This document shows, in pieces, positions 44,923 through 53,057 of a stretch of 64,000 nucleotides of DNA. A program made the translations under genes and the position numbers. The notes beneath the pieces are model-generated. The model was given only the letters and a program-made list of their open reading frames with translations, made no database searches and was not told where the DNA came from. Origin of the DNA: DASTEQ01 sp040905185 (GTDB lineage: Bacteria; Chloroflexota; Limnocylindria; QHBO01); contig JBBDRZ010000007.1 of NCBI GenBank assembly GCA_040905185.1, positions 372,001 to 436,000 of the forward strand, in the 5' to 3' direction. Position 1 is the first letter of the stretch. Each line of letters opens with the position of its first letter.

Positions 44923-44978
44923 CTGTCCCCCCGCATGGGCCGTGCGGGTACTCCGCGCCGAGCGTAGCGGGCCGAGAG
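44923..44978 (-). promoter_or_regulatory. Repeated leader B (degenerate)
   Basis: The Shine-Dalgarno block and stem are retained, as CCCGCA pairing with TGCGGG, one base pair longer than in the other leaders. The -10-like TAGGCT region is degraded (GAGCGTAGC on the plus strand). Confidence 0.6.
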
Positions 44979-44997
44979 CCGTTTGGGAAGGCTTTCT

Positions 44998-45015
44998 GGC
45001 CGCGTTGGAGCGGCC
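44998..45015 (-). terminator. Hairpin after the beta-helix gene
   Basis: GGCCGC-GTTGGA-GCGGCC forms a 6-base stem downstream of the minus-strand beta-helix gene, followed on that strand by an A/G-rich stretch rather than a T-run. The remaining sequence 45016-45082 shows nothing else. Confidence 0.4.
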
Positions 45016-45082
45016 TTCTAAGGCGCGGAGATGGTGCAGCGGGCGAGGCGGAGGGCTGGAGGTGCCCAGCGCTGTTCGGAGC

Positions 45083-46957
45083 CTACGCTCGAGCTCGCTG
45101 GCGTCGGAGGGCGAGAGCCAGCAGCGCCGTGAGCGTGGCGATGACGGCGAGAGCGCCTGCGGCCAGGGCCCAGTCCGATGCTCCGCCGGACGGCGGCGAA
45201 GCCGACGGCGCCGCTGACGGTGGAGTCGTGGCCAGGGGGCTCGGGGGTGCAGTGACCGTGACCGAGGCACGGTTGCCGGTGGCGCCCTGGCAGTTCGAGG
45301 TGACGAAGACGGGCTCGGCAGCCGCCGTCGTGATGCGGTTGGGGCCGATGCGGACGTCGTCCACGACATTGTCCTGCGCCGTGGGCCACAGGCCGCCGAT
45401 GACGGCAATCCCAAGGTGGTCGGTCTCGATCACGTTGCCGTCGATGGCCACGTCGCGGATGAGGTTGCCGCGTCCGGACAGGCCCCCGCCCAGGAGGCCG
45501 ATCGCGCTGGCAATCGTCGTCCCGTCGCAGACATCGGCGTCGGGCGAACCGTCGATCGTGAACTCGTTGGATCTGATGACCACGCCGGTGATCTGGTTGT
45601 CCTCCGCGGGTCGATCCAGGTACGAGTAGCTCGAGCCGTTGGAAACATGCACCGCGGACCCAAACGGGGATCGGGACGATCGAACGACGTTCTCCTCGAT
45701 CACGAGCCCCTCGATCCGGTTCCGGCTGCCCCCGTTGTGACCGGCCTGGACCTCGATGGCCACCGGCATGTCGCCCTCGATGGTGTTGCCGCGCACGACC
45801 ACGTCGCGCACGGTGTTGTCGTCCATGTAGCGCACCGGCGGACCGATCGCGATCTCGGCCGAGTCGCTGCCGGCCTCGACCGTGATTCCCACGCAACAGA
45901 ACTCGCCTGCCTGAGGTGCGAGCCGGAGCTGGTTGTCGAGAATGCGGACGTGCCCGAGGAGGCCCTGCTGCGCTCGGTTGCCGCCGGCACCCACCTGGAT
46001 GCCGCCGTCGGGGGAGCCCTCGATGACGTTCCCGATGATCAGGAGATCGGAGATCTGGGCACCGGTCGAGTCGCCCGCCGACTCGGCGTTGATTCCGGGA
46101 CCCAGGGCCGGCCCGCTGATCCGGATCCGGTTGTCGGCGATGGTTGCTCCCTCGACCCGATCGCCGTCCCCGGCGACGAAGAACATGATGCCGTGTTCCT
46201 CGGCCTCGATGGTGTTGCCGCTGATGGTCGTGTTCAGCCAGAGGTCGTGGCTTGCGCACGGTACGCCGCAGGCCGCCGCGCCGATCGAAATGTCGATGCC
46301 ATCGAAGACGTCGCGCATCACCAGCCCGCTGAGGGTGTTGTCGGCGAACGTCTGGCCCGGCACGAGCGGTTCGGGAGGAGGGCCGATGATGGCGCCCTGC
46401 TCGAACCCCTCGATGGTAAGCCCGACGATGCGGTTGCCGCTCGAAGCGACGTGCAGGCCGGTGCCGATCTCGGTGTCCGGGTGGATGGTGATGTCCGGAC
46501 TGCCGTCTCTGTCGATGTCGCCATCGATATCCACGCCGCCACCGACCATCGCGGGCAACTGTCCCGAGAGGCGGATCACGCTCCCGGCGAGCGCTGCAGC
46601 GAACCGAATCGCATAGGTGCCGGGGTCGTTGTTGGTGGCCTCGATCGCCTCGCGCAGCGAGATGCCGTCAGGGCTCGGCCGGGCGCGGAGGCCCTCGACT
46701 TGAGCGACGTCTCCGTTGACCACGTCCGTGCCGTTGGTCACGAGCACCTCGTCCAGCAGGCCTGCCACGGTCGTAGGGACCGACCCGGGTCCAGAGACGA
46801 ATGTGAGCGCGGCAGCGGCGAGTATCGCGACCACCGCCCCGAGCCACAGGCGGCGGGCGAGTGGGGTCGCCGCGGTCATCCCGGCTGCGAAGTGTAGGTC
46901 GGGGGAAGTCGATCGGGACCGCGACCGGCGACAAGAGCGGGTGGCGAGCTCGGTCAT
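45083..46957 (-). CDS. Surface-anchored parallel beta-helix protein fused to the repeat's MTELAT start
   Basis: The reading frame from the leader C start codon encodes MTELAT, an Arg-rich stretch, then MTAATPLARRLWLG and a hydrophobic signal (to about residue 55). The long middle part is a right-handed parallel beta-helix with repeated NRIRGL/NVVRDVRIG-type turns (for example NTIEGDMP, NQITGVVI, NVIETDHLG). A Ser/Pro linker, a hydrophobic helix and the tail LRRQRARA form a surface anchor. ATG 46879 is the native start alternative (598 residues) but has no clear ribosome-binding site, whereas 46957 has the leader's strong one. A pectate-lyase-like or adhesin role is possible; no catalytic residues were identified. 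Confidence 0.75.
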   Translation of the reverse strand: MTELATRSCRRSRSRSTSPDLHFAAGMTAATPLARRLWLGAVVAILAAAALTFVSGPGSVPTTVAGLLDEVLVTNGTDVVNGDVAQVEGLRARPSPDGISLREAIEATNNDPGTYAIRFAAALAGSVIRLSGQLPAMVGGGVDIDGDIDRDGSPDITIHPDTEIGTGLHVASSGNRIVGLTIEGFEQGAIIGPPPEPLVPGQTFADNTLSGLVMRDVFDGIDISIGAAACGVPCASHDLWLNTTISGNTIEAEEHGIMFFVAGDGDRVEGATIADNRIRISGPALGPGINAESAGDSTGAQISDLLIIGNVIEGSPDGGIQVGAGGNRAQQGLLGHVRILDNQLRLAPQAGEFCCVGITVEAGSDSAEIAIGPPVRYMDDNTVRDVVVRGNTIEGDMPVAIEVQAGHNGGSRNRIEGLVIEENVVRSSRSPFGSAVHVSNGSSYSYLDRPAEDNQITGVVIRSNEFTIDGSPDADVCDGTTIASAIGLLGGGLSGRGNLIRDVAIDGNVIETDHLGIAVIGGLWPTAQDNVVDDVRIGPNRITTAAAEPVFVTSNCQGATGNRASVTVTAPPSPLATTPPSAAPSASPPSGGASDWALAAGALAVIATLTALLALALRRQRARA

Positions 46958-47010
46958 CGGTCCCCCCGCGTGGGCTGCGGGTATCGGTTTCGATAGCGTA
47001 CAGCCGGGGT
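46958..47010 (-). promoter_or_regulatory. Repeated leader C with six methyltransferase codons
   Basis: The Shine-Dalgarno block, CCCGC/GCGGG stem and TATCGGTTTC segment match the other leaders. Only the six codons MTELAT of the methyltransferase (46940-46957) remain before sequence switches in frame to the beta-helix protein. The upstream AGCCTAG region is weakly conserved. Confidence 0.65.
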
Positions 47011-47039
47011 ACGAGCCTGGGAAGGTGTCTACCTGGCCC

Positions 47040-48065
47040 TCACGGCTGGTTCAGCACATCCAGGAGCGTGTCCTCGGCGGCGGCCTGGTGAGCCGTGCTG
47101 AGGTACTCGGCGTTGGGGATCCCCTCCACCGGTCGGGTGAATCCGACCTCCGGTCCCTCCACCTCCTCGACCTCGATCCGCGCCGGGCTGAACTCCCCAA
47201 GCGGGTAGCGGGCGGCCATGGCGGCTGCCAGCGGATCCCAGAGGTAGTAGGTGCCGTCGGTCATGAACGGATGGGTGGCGAACATCTCGGCCAGGATCTG
47301 TGCCCCGGTCGCGGTGGCCTCGTCCCGGACGCGCTGTGCGTAGTCCGCTGTGACCGGCACCTGGTTGGTCCCGTCGAGGCTGACGAAGCGAACCGTCAGG
47401 CCGGCATCGAGGACCGCCTGGGCGGCCCGCGGATCGACGTAGATGTTCCATTCAGCGACATGGTTGTCGGCCGGCCCCCCGAACGCCACGTTGCCGGGGA
47501 CGTGCAGCGCACCGCCCATGACGTACACCGACTCGATCTGCGTGGCCAGCTCCGGATGCGCGTCGAGGGCATCGCCGAGGTTTGTCATCGGGCCCAACGT
47601 CAGCACCCGCAGCCCGGCCACCTGGGCAGCGGTGTCGGCCATGAGCTCGACCGCTGTGCCGCCCGTGGGCTGGCGCGACGTCGCGGGTAGGGTGAGACCC
47701 GACCCGGCATCCGCGGCGGCCCGCCAATCGTCGGGGAAGGCGTGGTCCCCGGTGAGCGGAGTTTCACGGCCACAGGCGACCGGGATACTCGGCGCCTGGA
47801 GTCGCTCGAGGAGGCGGAGGACGGTGTCAACGCCGCCTTCGCAGTGCGCTTCCCCCGTGCCCGAGACGGTGATTGCCGCGATCTCCACCTGCGGTGACTC
47901 GACCAGGAAGGAGATGGCAACGATGTCATCGGGGGCGACATCGGTGTCGACCAGGAGCGGGATGGCCGCTTGTGGCGAGGTCGATGCGGCCGGGGACCCC
48001 GACATGGACCCGGAGCACGCTGAGAGACTCGCCACCAGGACGAGCAGCGCGATCTTCCTTCCCAC
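47040..48065 (-). CDS. Nucleoside hydrolase-like lipoprotein
   Basis: A 341-residue IUNH-family protein. A lipoprotein signal ends in ASLSAC, so it is exported and anchored. The calcium-binding motif is LLVDTDVAPDDIVA (canonical DTDxGxDD), and the active-site region AEWNIYVDPRAAQ with VMGGALHVPGN matches inosine-uridine hydrolases. GTG at 48065 gives the cleanest signal peptide; ATG 48110 would add 15 residues. Extracellular nucleoside hydrolysis for salvage is the likely role. It is divergent from a quinone oxidoreductase. Confidence 0.82.
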   Translation of the reverse strand: MGRKIALLVLVASLSACSGSMSGSPAASTSPQAAIPLLVDTDVAPDDIVAISFLVESPQVEIAAITVSGTGEAHCEGGVDTVLRLLERLQAPSIPVACGRETPLTGDHAFPDDWRAAADAGSGLTLPATSRQPTGGTAVELMADTAAQVAGLRVLTLGPMTNLGDALDAHPELATQIESVYVMGGALHVPGNVAFGGPADNHVAEWNIYVDPRAAQAVLDAGLTVRFVSLDGTNQVPVTADYAQRVRDEATATGAQILAEMFATHPFMTDGTYYLWDPLAAAMAARYPLGEFSPARIEVEEVEGPEVGFTRPVEGIPNAEYLSTAHQAAAEDTLLDVLNQP

Positions 48066-48201
48066 GTCAGGAAGTATGCCGCCGCGCCACCAATCGATGG
48101 TGTCCACCATCCTCTTGGCGCCTGGTGGTCGACTGAGGGCCACACGGGCACGGCCTCTTTCTGCGATCCTACCGGTTGACGCTTTGATTTCCGGAGTGAA
48201 T

Positions 48202-49158
48202 ATGACCATGCGCGCATTTGCCGTCGATGCGTTCGGAACCCCCGGCTCCGTTCGTGATTTGCCCCTTCCCGAGCCCGAGGAGGGCGAGATCCGGGTTGCG
48301 GTCCGGGCGGCGGGCGTCAATCGGATGGACCCGGTGTACGTCGGTGGGATGGCCAAGGACTGGATGGAGCATCGGTTCCCGTTGGTGCCGGGAATCGACC
48401 TCGCCGGGGTCATCGACGAGGTCGGGGCCGGCGTGAGCGGGCGGTCGGTGGGGGACGAGGTCTATGGCGTTGCGGCCAAGCCGTTCGTCGGTGCCGGCAC
48501 GTTTGCCGAGTACGTGGTGGTCGGCAGCGGAAGTGTTGGCCCCAAGCCCCGCGGGCTAAGCTTCGTCGAGGCGGCGGCGGTGCCGCATGCCGCGTTGACC
48601 GCGCTCGGGCTGGTCGAGGCCGTGGATCCTCAGCCGACCCAAACGGTGGTCGTGATCGGAGCCTGCGGCGGCGTGGGTAGTCATGCCACCCAACTCGCGG
48701 CGGCCCGCGGCGCGGTGGTCATTGCGCTGACCGGGCCGGGCGGCACCGACCAGGCGCGCCAACTTGGCGCGTCGGAGGTTCTCGACTACACCAGCGACGA
48801 CATCGGTACGGCGCTGTCCGAGCGCCATCCCGATGGCATCGACGCGCTCATTGCGACCCACGCTGACGAGGAGCTGATCGCGGCCATCGCCCGCCGTATG
48901 CGAGCCGGTGGAGCCGTCGCGTCCTCAGCGATGGGCGGCCACGGACTGGCCGGCGCGCTGGCCGACGTGGGCGTCTCGTTTGCCCAGGTGAACCGGCTAT
49001 CTCCTGAGCGGCTGGGCGATCTGACAGAGTTATTCGAGAGTGGCCGCCTCAAGCCCGTTCCCATCACCACCTACCCGCTCGAGGAGGCGGGCGACGCGGT
49101 TGCCGCCATCGCCGACGGCCACACCCGCGGGAAGCGCGTGGTCGTCATTTGGGAGTGA
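48202..49158 (+). CDS. NADP-dependent quinone oxidoreductase-like protein (zinc-independent MDR)
   Basis: A 318-residue medium-chain dehydrogenase/reductase. The N-terminal GroES-like domain contains VRAAGVNRMDPVY and GIDLAGVIDEVG; the Rossmann motif is GACGGVGSHATQLA (usual GAxGGVG). Cysteine ligands for catalytic zinc are missing, as in QOR-type reductases. ATG 48202 is preferred; 48208 is also possible. No operon partners. Confidence 0.87.
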   Translation: MTMRAFAVDAFGTPGSVRDLPLPEPEEGEIRVAVRAAGVNRMDPVYVGGMAKDWMEHRFPLVPGIDLAGVIDEVGAGVSGRSVGDEVYGVAAKPFVGAGTFAEYVVVGSGSVGPKPRGLSFVEAAAVPHAALTALGLVEAVDPQPTQTVVVIGACGGVGSHATQLAAARGAVVIALTGPGGTDQARQLGASEVLDYTSDDIGTALSERHPDGIDALIATHADEELIAAIARRMRAGGAVASSAMGGHGLAGALADVGVSFAQVNRLSPERLGDLTELFESGRLKPVPITTYPLEEAGDAVAAIADGHTRGKRVVVIWE

Positions 49159-49213
49159 CCAGCGAGTCGGGCTGTGGACCTACGAGGAGATGGCGAGCGC
49201 CAGGCCTGACGCA

Positions 49214-49450
49214 TCACGCTTTCTTCGAGGTGAACTCCGTTTGTTTGACCACCTTGCCCGCCCGATCGTAGGTGCGCCAGGTGCCGACCTGCTTGCCACG
49301 ATCGAACGTGCCGCTGCGCATCAGAGAGCCATCGGTCCGATAGAAGGACCAGGCGCCGTGCATCTCGCCGTCCAGGCGGAAGCCCGTGTACCTGGTCTTG
49401 CCGTTGGCGTAGTGATCGGTGTCCTCGACGGGCGTGCCGGCCTTGGCCAT
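49214..49450 (-). CDS. Small MORN/YwqK-like repeat protein
   Basis: A 78-residue protein of about three repeats with the pattern GxMHGxWxFYRxDGxLMRSGxF (for example GAWSFYRTDGSLMRSG), the hallmark of MORN-type/YwqK antitoxin-like repeats. It starts 8 bases after the FAD-oxidase stop, so it is probably the second gene of that operon. The 3' half has a second, truncated copy at 60630-60768. Confidence 0.72.
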   Translation of the reverse strand: MAKAGTPVEDTDHYANGKTRYTGFRLDGEMHGAWSFYRTDGSLMRSGTFDRGKQVGTWRTYDRAGKVVKQTEFTSKKA

Positions 49451-49458
49451 TTGGAATC

Positions 49459-50874
49459 TCAGCCGGGGCGGATGTTCTGGTTCAGCCGGAACAGGTTCCT
49501 GGGGTCGTACTTCGTCTTCAGGGCCTTGAGGCGGTCGTACTTGGCCGGGCCGTAGGCCTGGCGGATGCGCTCCTCGCCCTCGTCCATGAGGAAGTTCACG
49601 TAGACCCCGGTGTGGTACGGCACCAGGGCATCCCACAGGCCGCGTGACCAGGCGCGCTCCTCGTCGAAGCCCTCGGCCGTGGTGGTAGTGGCGTTGATGT
49701 TGAACGTATGCCCGGCCCGGCGGCCGCTGAACACCGTCTCGTCGTCGTCCACCCGCGCGACCGCGCCGCCGAGCTGGAAGATCGGGAAGGTGTTGATCTT
49801 CGACTTCATGCGCAAGGCATGGTCAGCGGTGATGTCGATGACCTCGTCGCTGAGCTCCGCCACGTCGCAGGAGCGGAAGTAGTACCACCAGCCGGAGGGC
49901 AGCGAGGCGTCGAACAGGGCCTGGAGGTCGACGAACCGGGAGGGGCGGCAGAGGTCGAGCAGCGGTGACCCGAAGGCCCGCATCGGGCTCACGAAGCGCT
50001 CGCCGTCCTCGATGGGTCCGGCGTAGCAGACCGCCACCGAGACGACCGGCCGCCCGTGCAGCTCCGGCGGGATGATCGGGATCGGCGCGGCATACCGATG
50101 GACGACGATGGTGGTCAGCTCGTCGGGCGCATCGGCGATCCAGTCGCGATAGAAGCGCAGGACCCGCGGCGAGTCCTCCATCGGCCAGAAGATCGGACCC
50201 GCCAGGACCATCGGCCCCACCGGGTTCAGACGGAACTCGAACTCGGTCACGATCCCGAAGTTGCCGCCGCCCCCACGCAGGCCCCAGAACAGGTCCGCGT
50301 TCTCGGTGGCGCTGGCTCGGACGAGGTCACCCGAGGCGGTAACGACATCGGCAGACAGCAGGTTGTCGATGGTGAGGCCGTACTTGCGCATCAGCCAGCC
50401 GATCCCACCGCCCAGGGTCAGCCCTGCCAGGCCGGTGTGGGTCACGATCCCGGCCGGCACCGCCATACCGAACGCCTGGGTTTCGTGGTCCAGCTCGCCA
50501 AGGCGGACGCCCGCCTGAGCGCGAACCGTGCGCCGATCGGGGTCCACGCGGATCCCGTTCATGAGGCCCAGGTCGATGACCAGCCCGTCGTCGCAGACGG
50601 ACAAGCCGGGGAAGCTGTGCCCGCCACCCCGCACCGCGACGAGGATCCCGGTGTGGCGTGCGAAGCGGACCGCGGCGATGACATCCGCGACGCCCGTGCA
50701 GCGCGCGATCAGCGCCGGACTGCGGTCAATCGATCCGTTCCAGACCGCCCGGTGCTCGTCATAGGCCCGGTGGTCGGGACCGATCAGCTCGCCGCGAAAG
50801 GCGTGCCGCAGCTCCGCCAAGGCAGTCTCGTCGAGCCGGGCAACCGGGACCTCAGCCTGGGTCGTGACGCTCAC
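49459..50874 (-). CDS. FAD-linked oxidoreductase (berberine-bridge-enzyme type)
   Basis: A 471-residue FAD_binding_4/BBE protein. The RGGGHSFPG motif contains the His that carries covalent FAD; the second, Cys attachment found in bicovalent members is replaced in LAGLTLGGGIGWL, so single attachment is expected. The C-terminal BBE segment KYDRLKALKTKYDP is present. GTG start at 50874; a 12-codon ORF starting at the leader's ATG (50890) overlaps it out of frame. Substrates of such oxidases are often sugars or secondary metabolites. It lies directly downstream of leader D. Confidence 0.85.
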   Translation of the reverse strand: MSVTTQAEVPVARLDETALAELRHAFRGELIGPDHRAYDEHRAVWNGSIDRSPALIARCTGVADVIAAVRFARHTGILVAVRGGGHSFPGLSVCDDGLVIDLGLMNGIRVDPDRRTVRAQAGVRLGELDHETQAFGMAVPAGIVTHTGLAGLTLGGGIGWLMRKYGLTIDNLLSADVVTASGDLVRASATENADLFWGLRGGGGNFGIVTEFEFRLNPVGPMVLAGPIFWPMEDSPRVLRFYRDWIADAPDELTTIVVHRYAAPIPIIPPELHGRPVVSVAVCYAGPIEDGERFVSPMRAFGSPLLDLCRPSRFVDLQALFDASLPSGWWYYFRSCDVAELSDEVIDITADHALRMKSKINTFPIFQLGGAVARVDDDETVFSGRRAGHTFNINATTTTAEGFDEERAWSRGLWDALVPYHTGVYVNFLMDEGEERIRQAYGPAKYDRLKALKTKYDPRNLFRLNQNIRPG

Positions 50875-50890
50875 CGCCGGTCCGTGTCAT

Positions 50891-50975
50891 CGCTTATCGG
50901 TTCCCTCGTGGGCGCTGCGAATGTCGGTTTCACGGCAGCCTAGCAGCGAGGCAATTGGCTGGTAAGGGCCGACGG
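50891..50975 (-). promoter_or_regulatory. Repeated leader D (diverged)
   Basis: The order CTCGTGGGCGCTGCG, GTCGGTTTC, AGCCTAGCAGCG and GGCTGGTAAG (plus strand) matches leaders A, C and E, including the complement of TAGGCT. The Shine-Dalgarno run has lost its G-tract, and the stem is weak. It now precedes the FAD oxidase rather than a methyltransferase relic. Confidence 0.65.
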
Positions 50976-50988
50976 CCAATCTGGCCTT

Positions 50989-51132
50989 GTGCCCACCGTC
51001 ATGCGAGCCGGTCCGTATCGGTTCGTCATCTGGAGCACTGAACTGCCCGAGCCCGAGCATGTGCACGTGGAGTATCGTCGGCTCGTAGCGGCGCACCGGC
51101 CAGAACTCAAGGAGCGGTGGCGTGGCGACTAG
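50989..51132 (+). pseudogene. DUF4160 gene with internal deletion
   Basis: Forty-seven codons from GTG 50989: the N-terminus VPTVMRAGPYRFVIW and EPEHVHVE are typical DUF4160, but sequence then jumps to the C-terminal helix (RLVAAHRPELKERW), lacking about 25-30 central residues. The frame stays open, so a small protein could still be made. It overlaps the DUF2442 relic that follows. It lies immediately upstream of, and divergent from, leader D. Confidence 0.65.
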
Positions 51133-51297
51133 CCGCGTTCGAGCGACCGACGTCAAGGTCGGGCGCGCGCACCTGGACGTGTCGTTCAGCGATGGGCGTT
51201 CGGTTCGAGTCCCATCTCGTGGTATCCGCGGCTGGCCGCCGGGTCAGCGGAGAAACGTCGGCACTGGCGCCTGATCGGTCGAGGGATCGGGATCCGG
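51122..51297 (+). pseudogene. Frameshifted DUF2442 gene
   Basis: Starting GTG 51122, the frame reads HLDVSFSDGRSVRVP, as in DUF2442, and then loses frame. One frame over, the family consensus resumes (SWYPRLAAG, GRGIGIRW), so a single-base deletion near 51205 explains it. The gene then breaks off where a fragment of the repeated leader begins at 51298. Confidence 0.7.
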
Positions 51298-51345
51298 TGG
51301 GCAGCGGGGGCAAGCGATGGGCGGGTAATCGAGTCGTACGAGCCT
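51298..51345 (-). repeat. Distal fragment of the repeated leader
   Basis: AGCGGGGGCAAG followed by a GGTAATCGAG stretch matches the upstream edge of leaders A and F. The promoter core and Shine-Dalgarno part are missing; the DUF2442 relic is joined in their place. Confidence 0.55.
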
Positions 51346-51363
51346 TGACCGCACGTTTGGGCG

Positions 51364-51564
51364 GTGCTGAAGGTCAGGGACGCGCTTCGACGGTTGCGGG
51401 CTGCTGGTTGGATGGAGGTCCGGAGGAGCGGGAGCCACCGCCAGCTCCAACATCCAGAGCGACCAGGGACCGTGACGGTTTCCGGCAAACCCGGCGATGA
51501 CCTGCCTCGCGGAACCTGGCGCAGTATCCTGCGCCAGTCGGGCCTGGATGAGGATCGAAGGTGA
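51364..51564 (+). CDS. hicA: HicA-type mRNA interferase toxin
   Basis: A 66-residue dsRBD-fold toxin with GTG start. The catalytic His lies in RRSGSHRQL, and the C-terminal part (PGDDLPRGTWRSILRQSGL) matches HicA. It cleaves mRNA in growth arrest or defence. It overlaps hicB by 4 bases (GTGA). Confidence 0.88.
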   Translation: MLKVRDALRRLRAAGWMEVRRSGSHRQLQHPERPGTVTVSGKPGDDLPRGTWRSILRQSGLDEDRR

Positions 51565-51767
51565 AATACGCCGTCGTCTATGAGCAGACGCCAAGGAACT
51601 GGGCTGCCTACGTGCCCGAACTGCCGGGCTGCGTGGCCACGGGGAAAACGAGACCTGAGGTCGAGCGCCGCATTCGGGAAGCGATTGCCCTCCACCTGGA
51701 GGCCATGCGAGCGAGCGGTGAAGTGATCCCGGCCTCGAATGCTGGAGTCGAGCTGGTCGACGTCTAG
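51561..51767 (+). CDS. hicB: HicB-type antitoxin (single-domain)
   Basis: A 68-residue partner of HicA with GTG start. The fold signature YEQTPRNWAAYVPELPGCVATG followed by an IREAIALHLEAM helix is typical of partial-RNase-H-fold HicB; no DNA-binding C-terminus is present, so this is the short form. Translationally coupled to hicA. Confidence 0.85.
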   Translation: MKYAVVYEQTPRNWAAYVPELPGCVATGKTRPEVERRIREAIALHLEAMRASGEVIPASNAGVELVDV

Positions 51768-51797
51768 CCCGTCGCGATCTCGGTCCAGCGAGGAACG

Positions 51798-51955
51798 ATG
51801 CTGCCAGCCGCGCAACCCACCTGCTTCCTGATCGCCGATATCTCCGGCTACAAGGGCTACCTTGCCGACGTCGAGCTGGACCACGCACAGGACATCCTCG
51901 CGGACCTCATCGGCGCCGTCATCACGGCGCTCCGACCCCGGCGGCCCGTGCGCTC
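51798..51955 (+). pseudogene. 5' fragment of a DUF2652 (cyclase-like) gene
   Basis: The first 45 codons read as a DUF2652 protein (TCFLIADISGYKGYL, DHAQDILADLIG). Similarity stops at ITALRP, about 30 bases before the methyltransferase relic G, and the frame then runs into that relic in antisense. The rest of the gene is missing, so this marks a deletion or recombination endpoint. Confidence 0.65.
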
Positions 51956-52000
51956 GTTGGAGTCGCGGTTCGAGTTGAATTCGGGGTCGAGCTCGGTCAT
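51956..52000 (-). pseudogene. Methyltransferase relic G with internal deletion
   Basis: From ATG 52000 the minus strand reads M-T-E-L-D-P-E-F-N-S-N-R-D-S-N. The N-terminal MTEL of the repeat is joined directly to the LDPPFNSNRD block, so the 25 or so residues between the two leucines are deleted. The ATG overlaps the TGA stop of the sigma factor gene (ATGA). No leader is present. Confidence 0.75.
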
Positions 52001-52986
52001 CGGTCTGGGACGCTGTCGGCGGGTCGGGGGTCCAACTTGTCCGGCAGACGAAACCGCGTCGCCAGGCTCTTATCCATGAAGGCTGTGACCGTCGCGATCT
52101 GCTCTCCATCCACGGTGAGCAGGTGCAACCCGGTGAACCAATAGTGATCGCCATCGCGTTGGTAGACGGCGACTGCCGGTCCGCCGTTGGCCTCGGTGGT
52201 CACGCCCCGCCACCGGTCTGCCGGCCCGTCCATGATGCCGTCGGCGAGGAAGGCCCGGATGGCGGCGTGACCGAATGATGCGACAGGGATTGGAGGCATC
52301 TCCAGCTTGGCGTCCGACTTCAGGGTGGCCATGAGGGCGTCGATGTCGTTCGCTTCCCAGGCGGCGATGTAGCGGCGCAAGAGGCGCGTTGTCTGCACGT
52401 TCTGCTGGCTTGGCGCCGATGCGGGGGTGTACCTCGCGCTCATCGTGCGCCTGGCTCGGTGCAGGAGGCTGTTCACCGCTGAAACCGAGATTTCGAGGCT
52501 GGCTGCCGTCTCCGACGCCCGCAGGGCGAGCACGTCACGGAGGATGAGGACGGCACGCTGGCGGGGTGGCAAGCGCTGAAGGGCGACGAGGAAGGCGAGC
52601 GAGACGCTCTCCCGAAGTTCGTACGTCGCGGCCGGATCCGATGCGACATCGGCCAGGAATTCGTCCGGAAGCGCTTCCAGCCAAAGCGTTTTGCCGCCGG
52701 CGTCCTGGCCGACCGCGGAGGGGAGCGTCCGTTCGGGCCGGTCACGAAGCGCATCCAGGCACGCCCGGGTTGCGATGCGCCGCAGCCACGTCCGCAGTCC
52801 GGCCTCGCCTCGGTAGTCGGCGCGCCCACGCCACGCCTTCACCAGCGTCTCCTGCACCAGGTCCTCGGCGTCGTGAAGGGAACCGGTGAAGCGGTAGCAG
52901 TGCAGCAGCAGGTCGTGACGCAGCGGCTCGGTCATCGGTCCAAAGGTCGCGTCGTCGAGGGTCACCAGGGCTTGGTCCTGCGCCAT
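51997..52986 (-). CDS. ECF sigma factor with C-terminal SnoaL-like domain
   Basis: A protein of about 329 residues. Region 2 (HCYRFTGSLHDAEDLVQETLVKAWRG) and region 4 (LPPRQRAVLILRDVLALRASE) are followed by an NTF2/SnoaL-like domain (RYIAAWEANDIDALMATL), as in ECF41/ECF56-type sigma factors where it modulates activity. ATG 52986 is preferred because GTG 53055 lies only 2 bases from the divergent monooxygenase start and leaves no promoter space. Its stop coincides with the start codon of methyltransferase relic G. Confidence 0.82.
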   Translation of the reverse strand: MAQDQALVTLDDATFGPMTEPLRHDLLLHCYRFTGSLHDAEDLVQETLVKAWRGRADYRGEAGLRTWLRRIATRACLDALRDRPERTLPSAVGQDAGGKTLWLEALPDEFLADVASDPAATYELRESVSLAFLVALQRLPPRQRAVLILRDVLALRASETAASLEISVSAVNSLLHRARRTMSARYTPASAPSQQNVQTTRLLRRYIAAWEANDIDALMATLKSDAKLEMPPIPVASFGHAAIRAFLADGIMDGPADRWRGVTTEANGGPAVAVYQRDGDHYWFTGLHLLTVDGEQIATVTAFMDKSLATRFRLPDKLDPRPADSVPDR

Positions 52987-53057
52987 GCGCACAGTTTCGC
53001 CCAACGGCTCCGTCAATGACAGCACAGGACCATGTTCATTGGAAGTCGGAGGCACCC

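Noticed and set aside
52921..52945. Another repeat junction inside the ECF sigma gene (GACCGATGACCGAG)
   Set aside because: The match lies in the conserved TEPxRxxLxxHCYR segment of sigma region 1-2 and is explained by the protein; no leader similarity follows.
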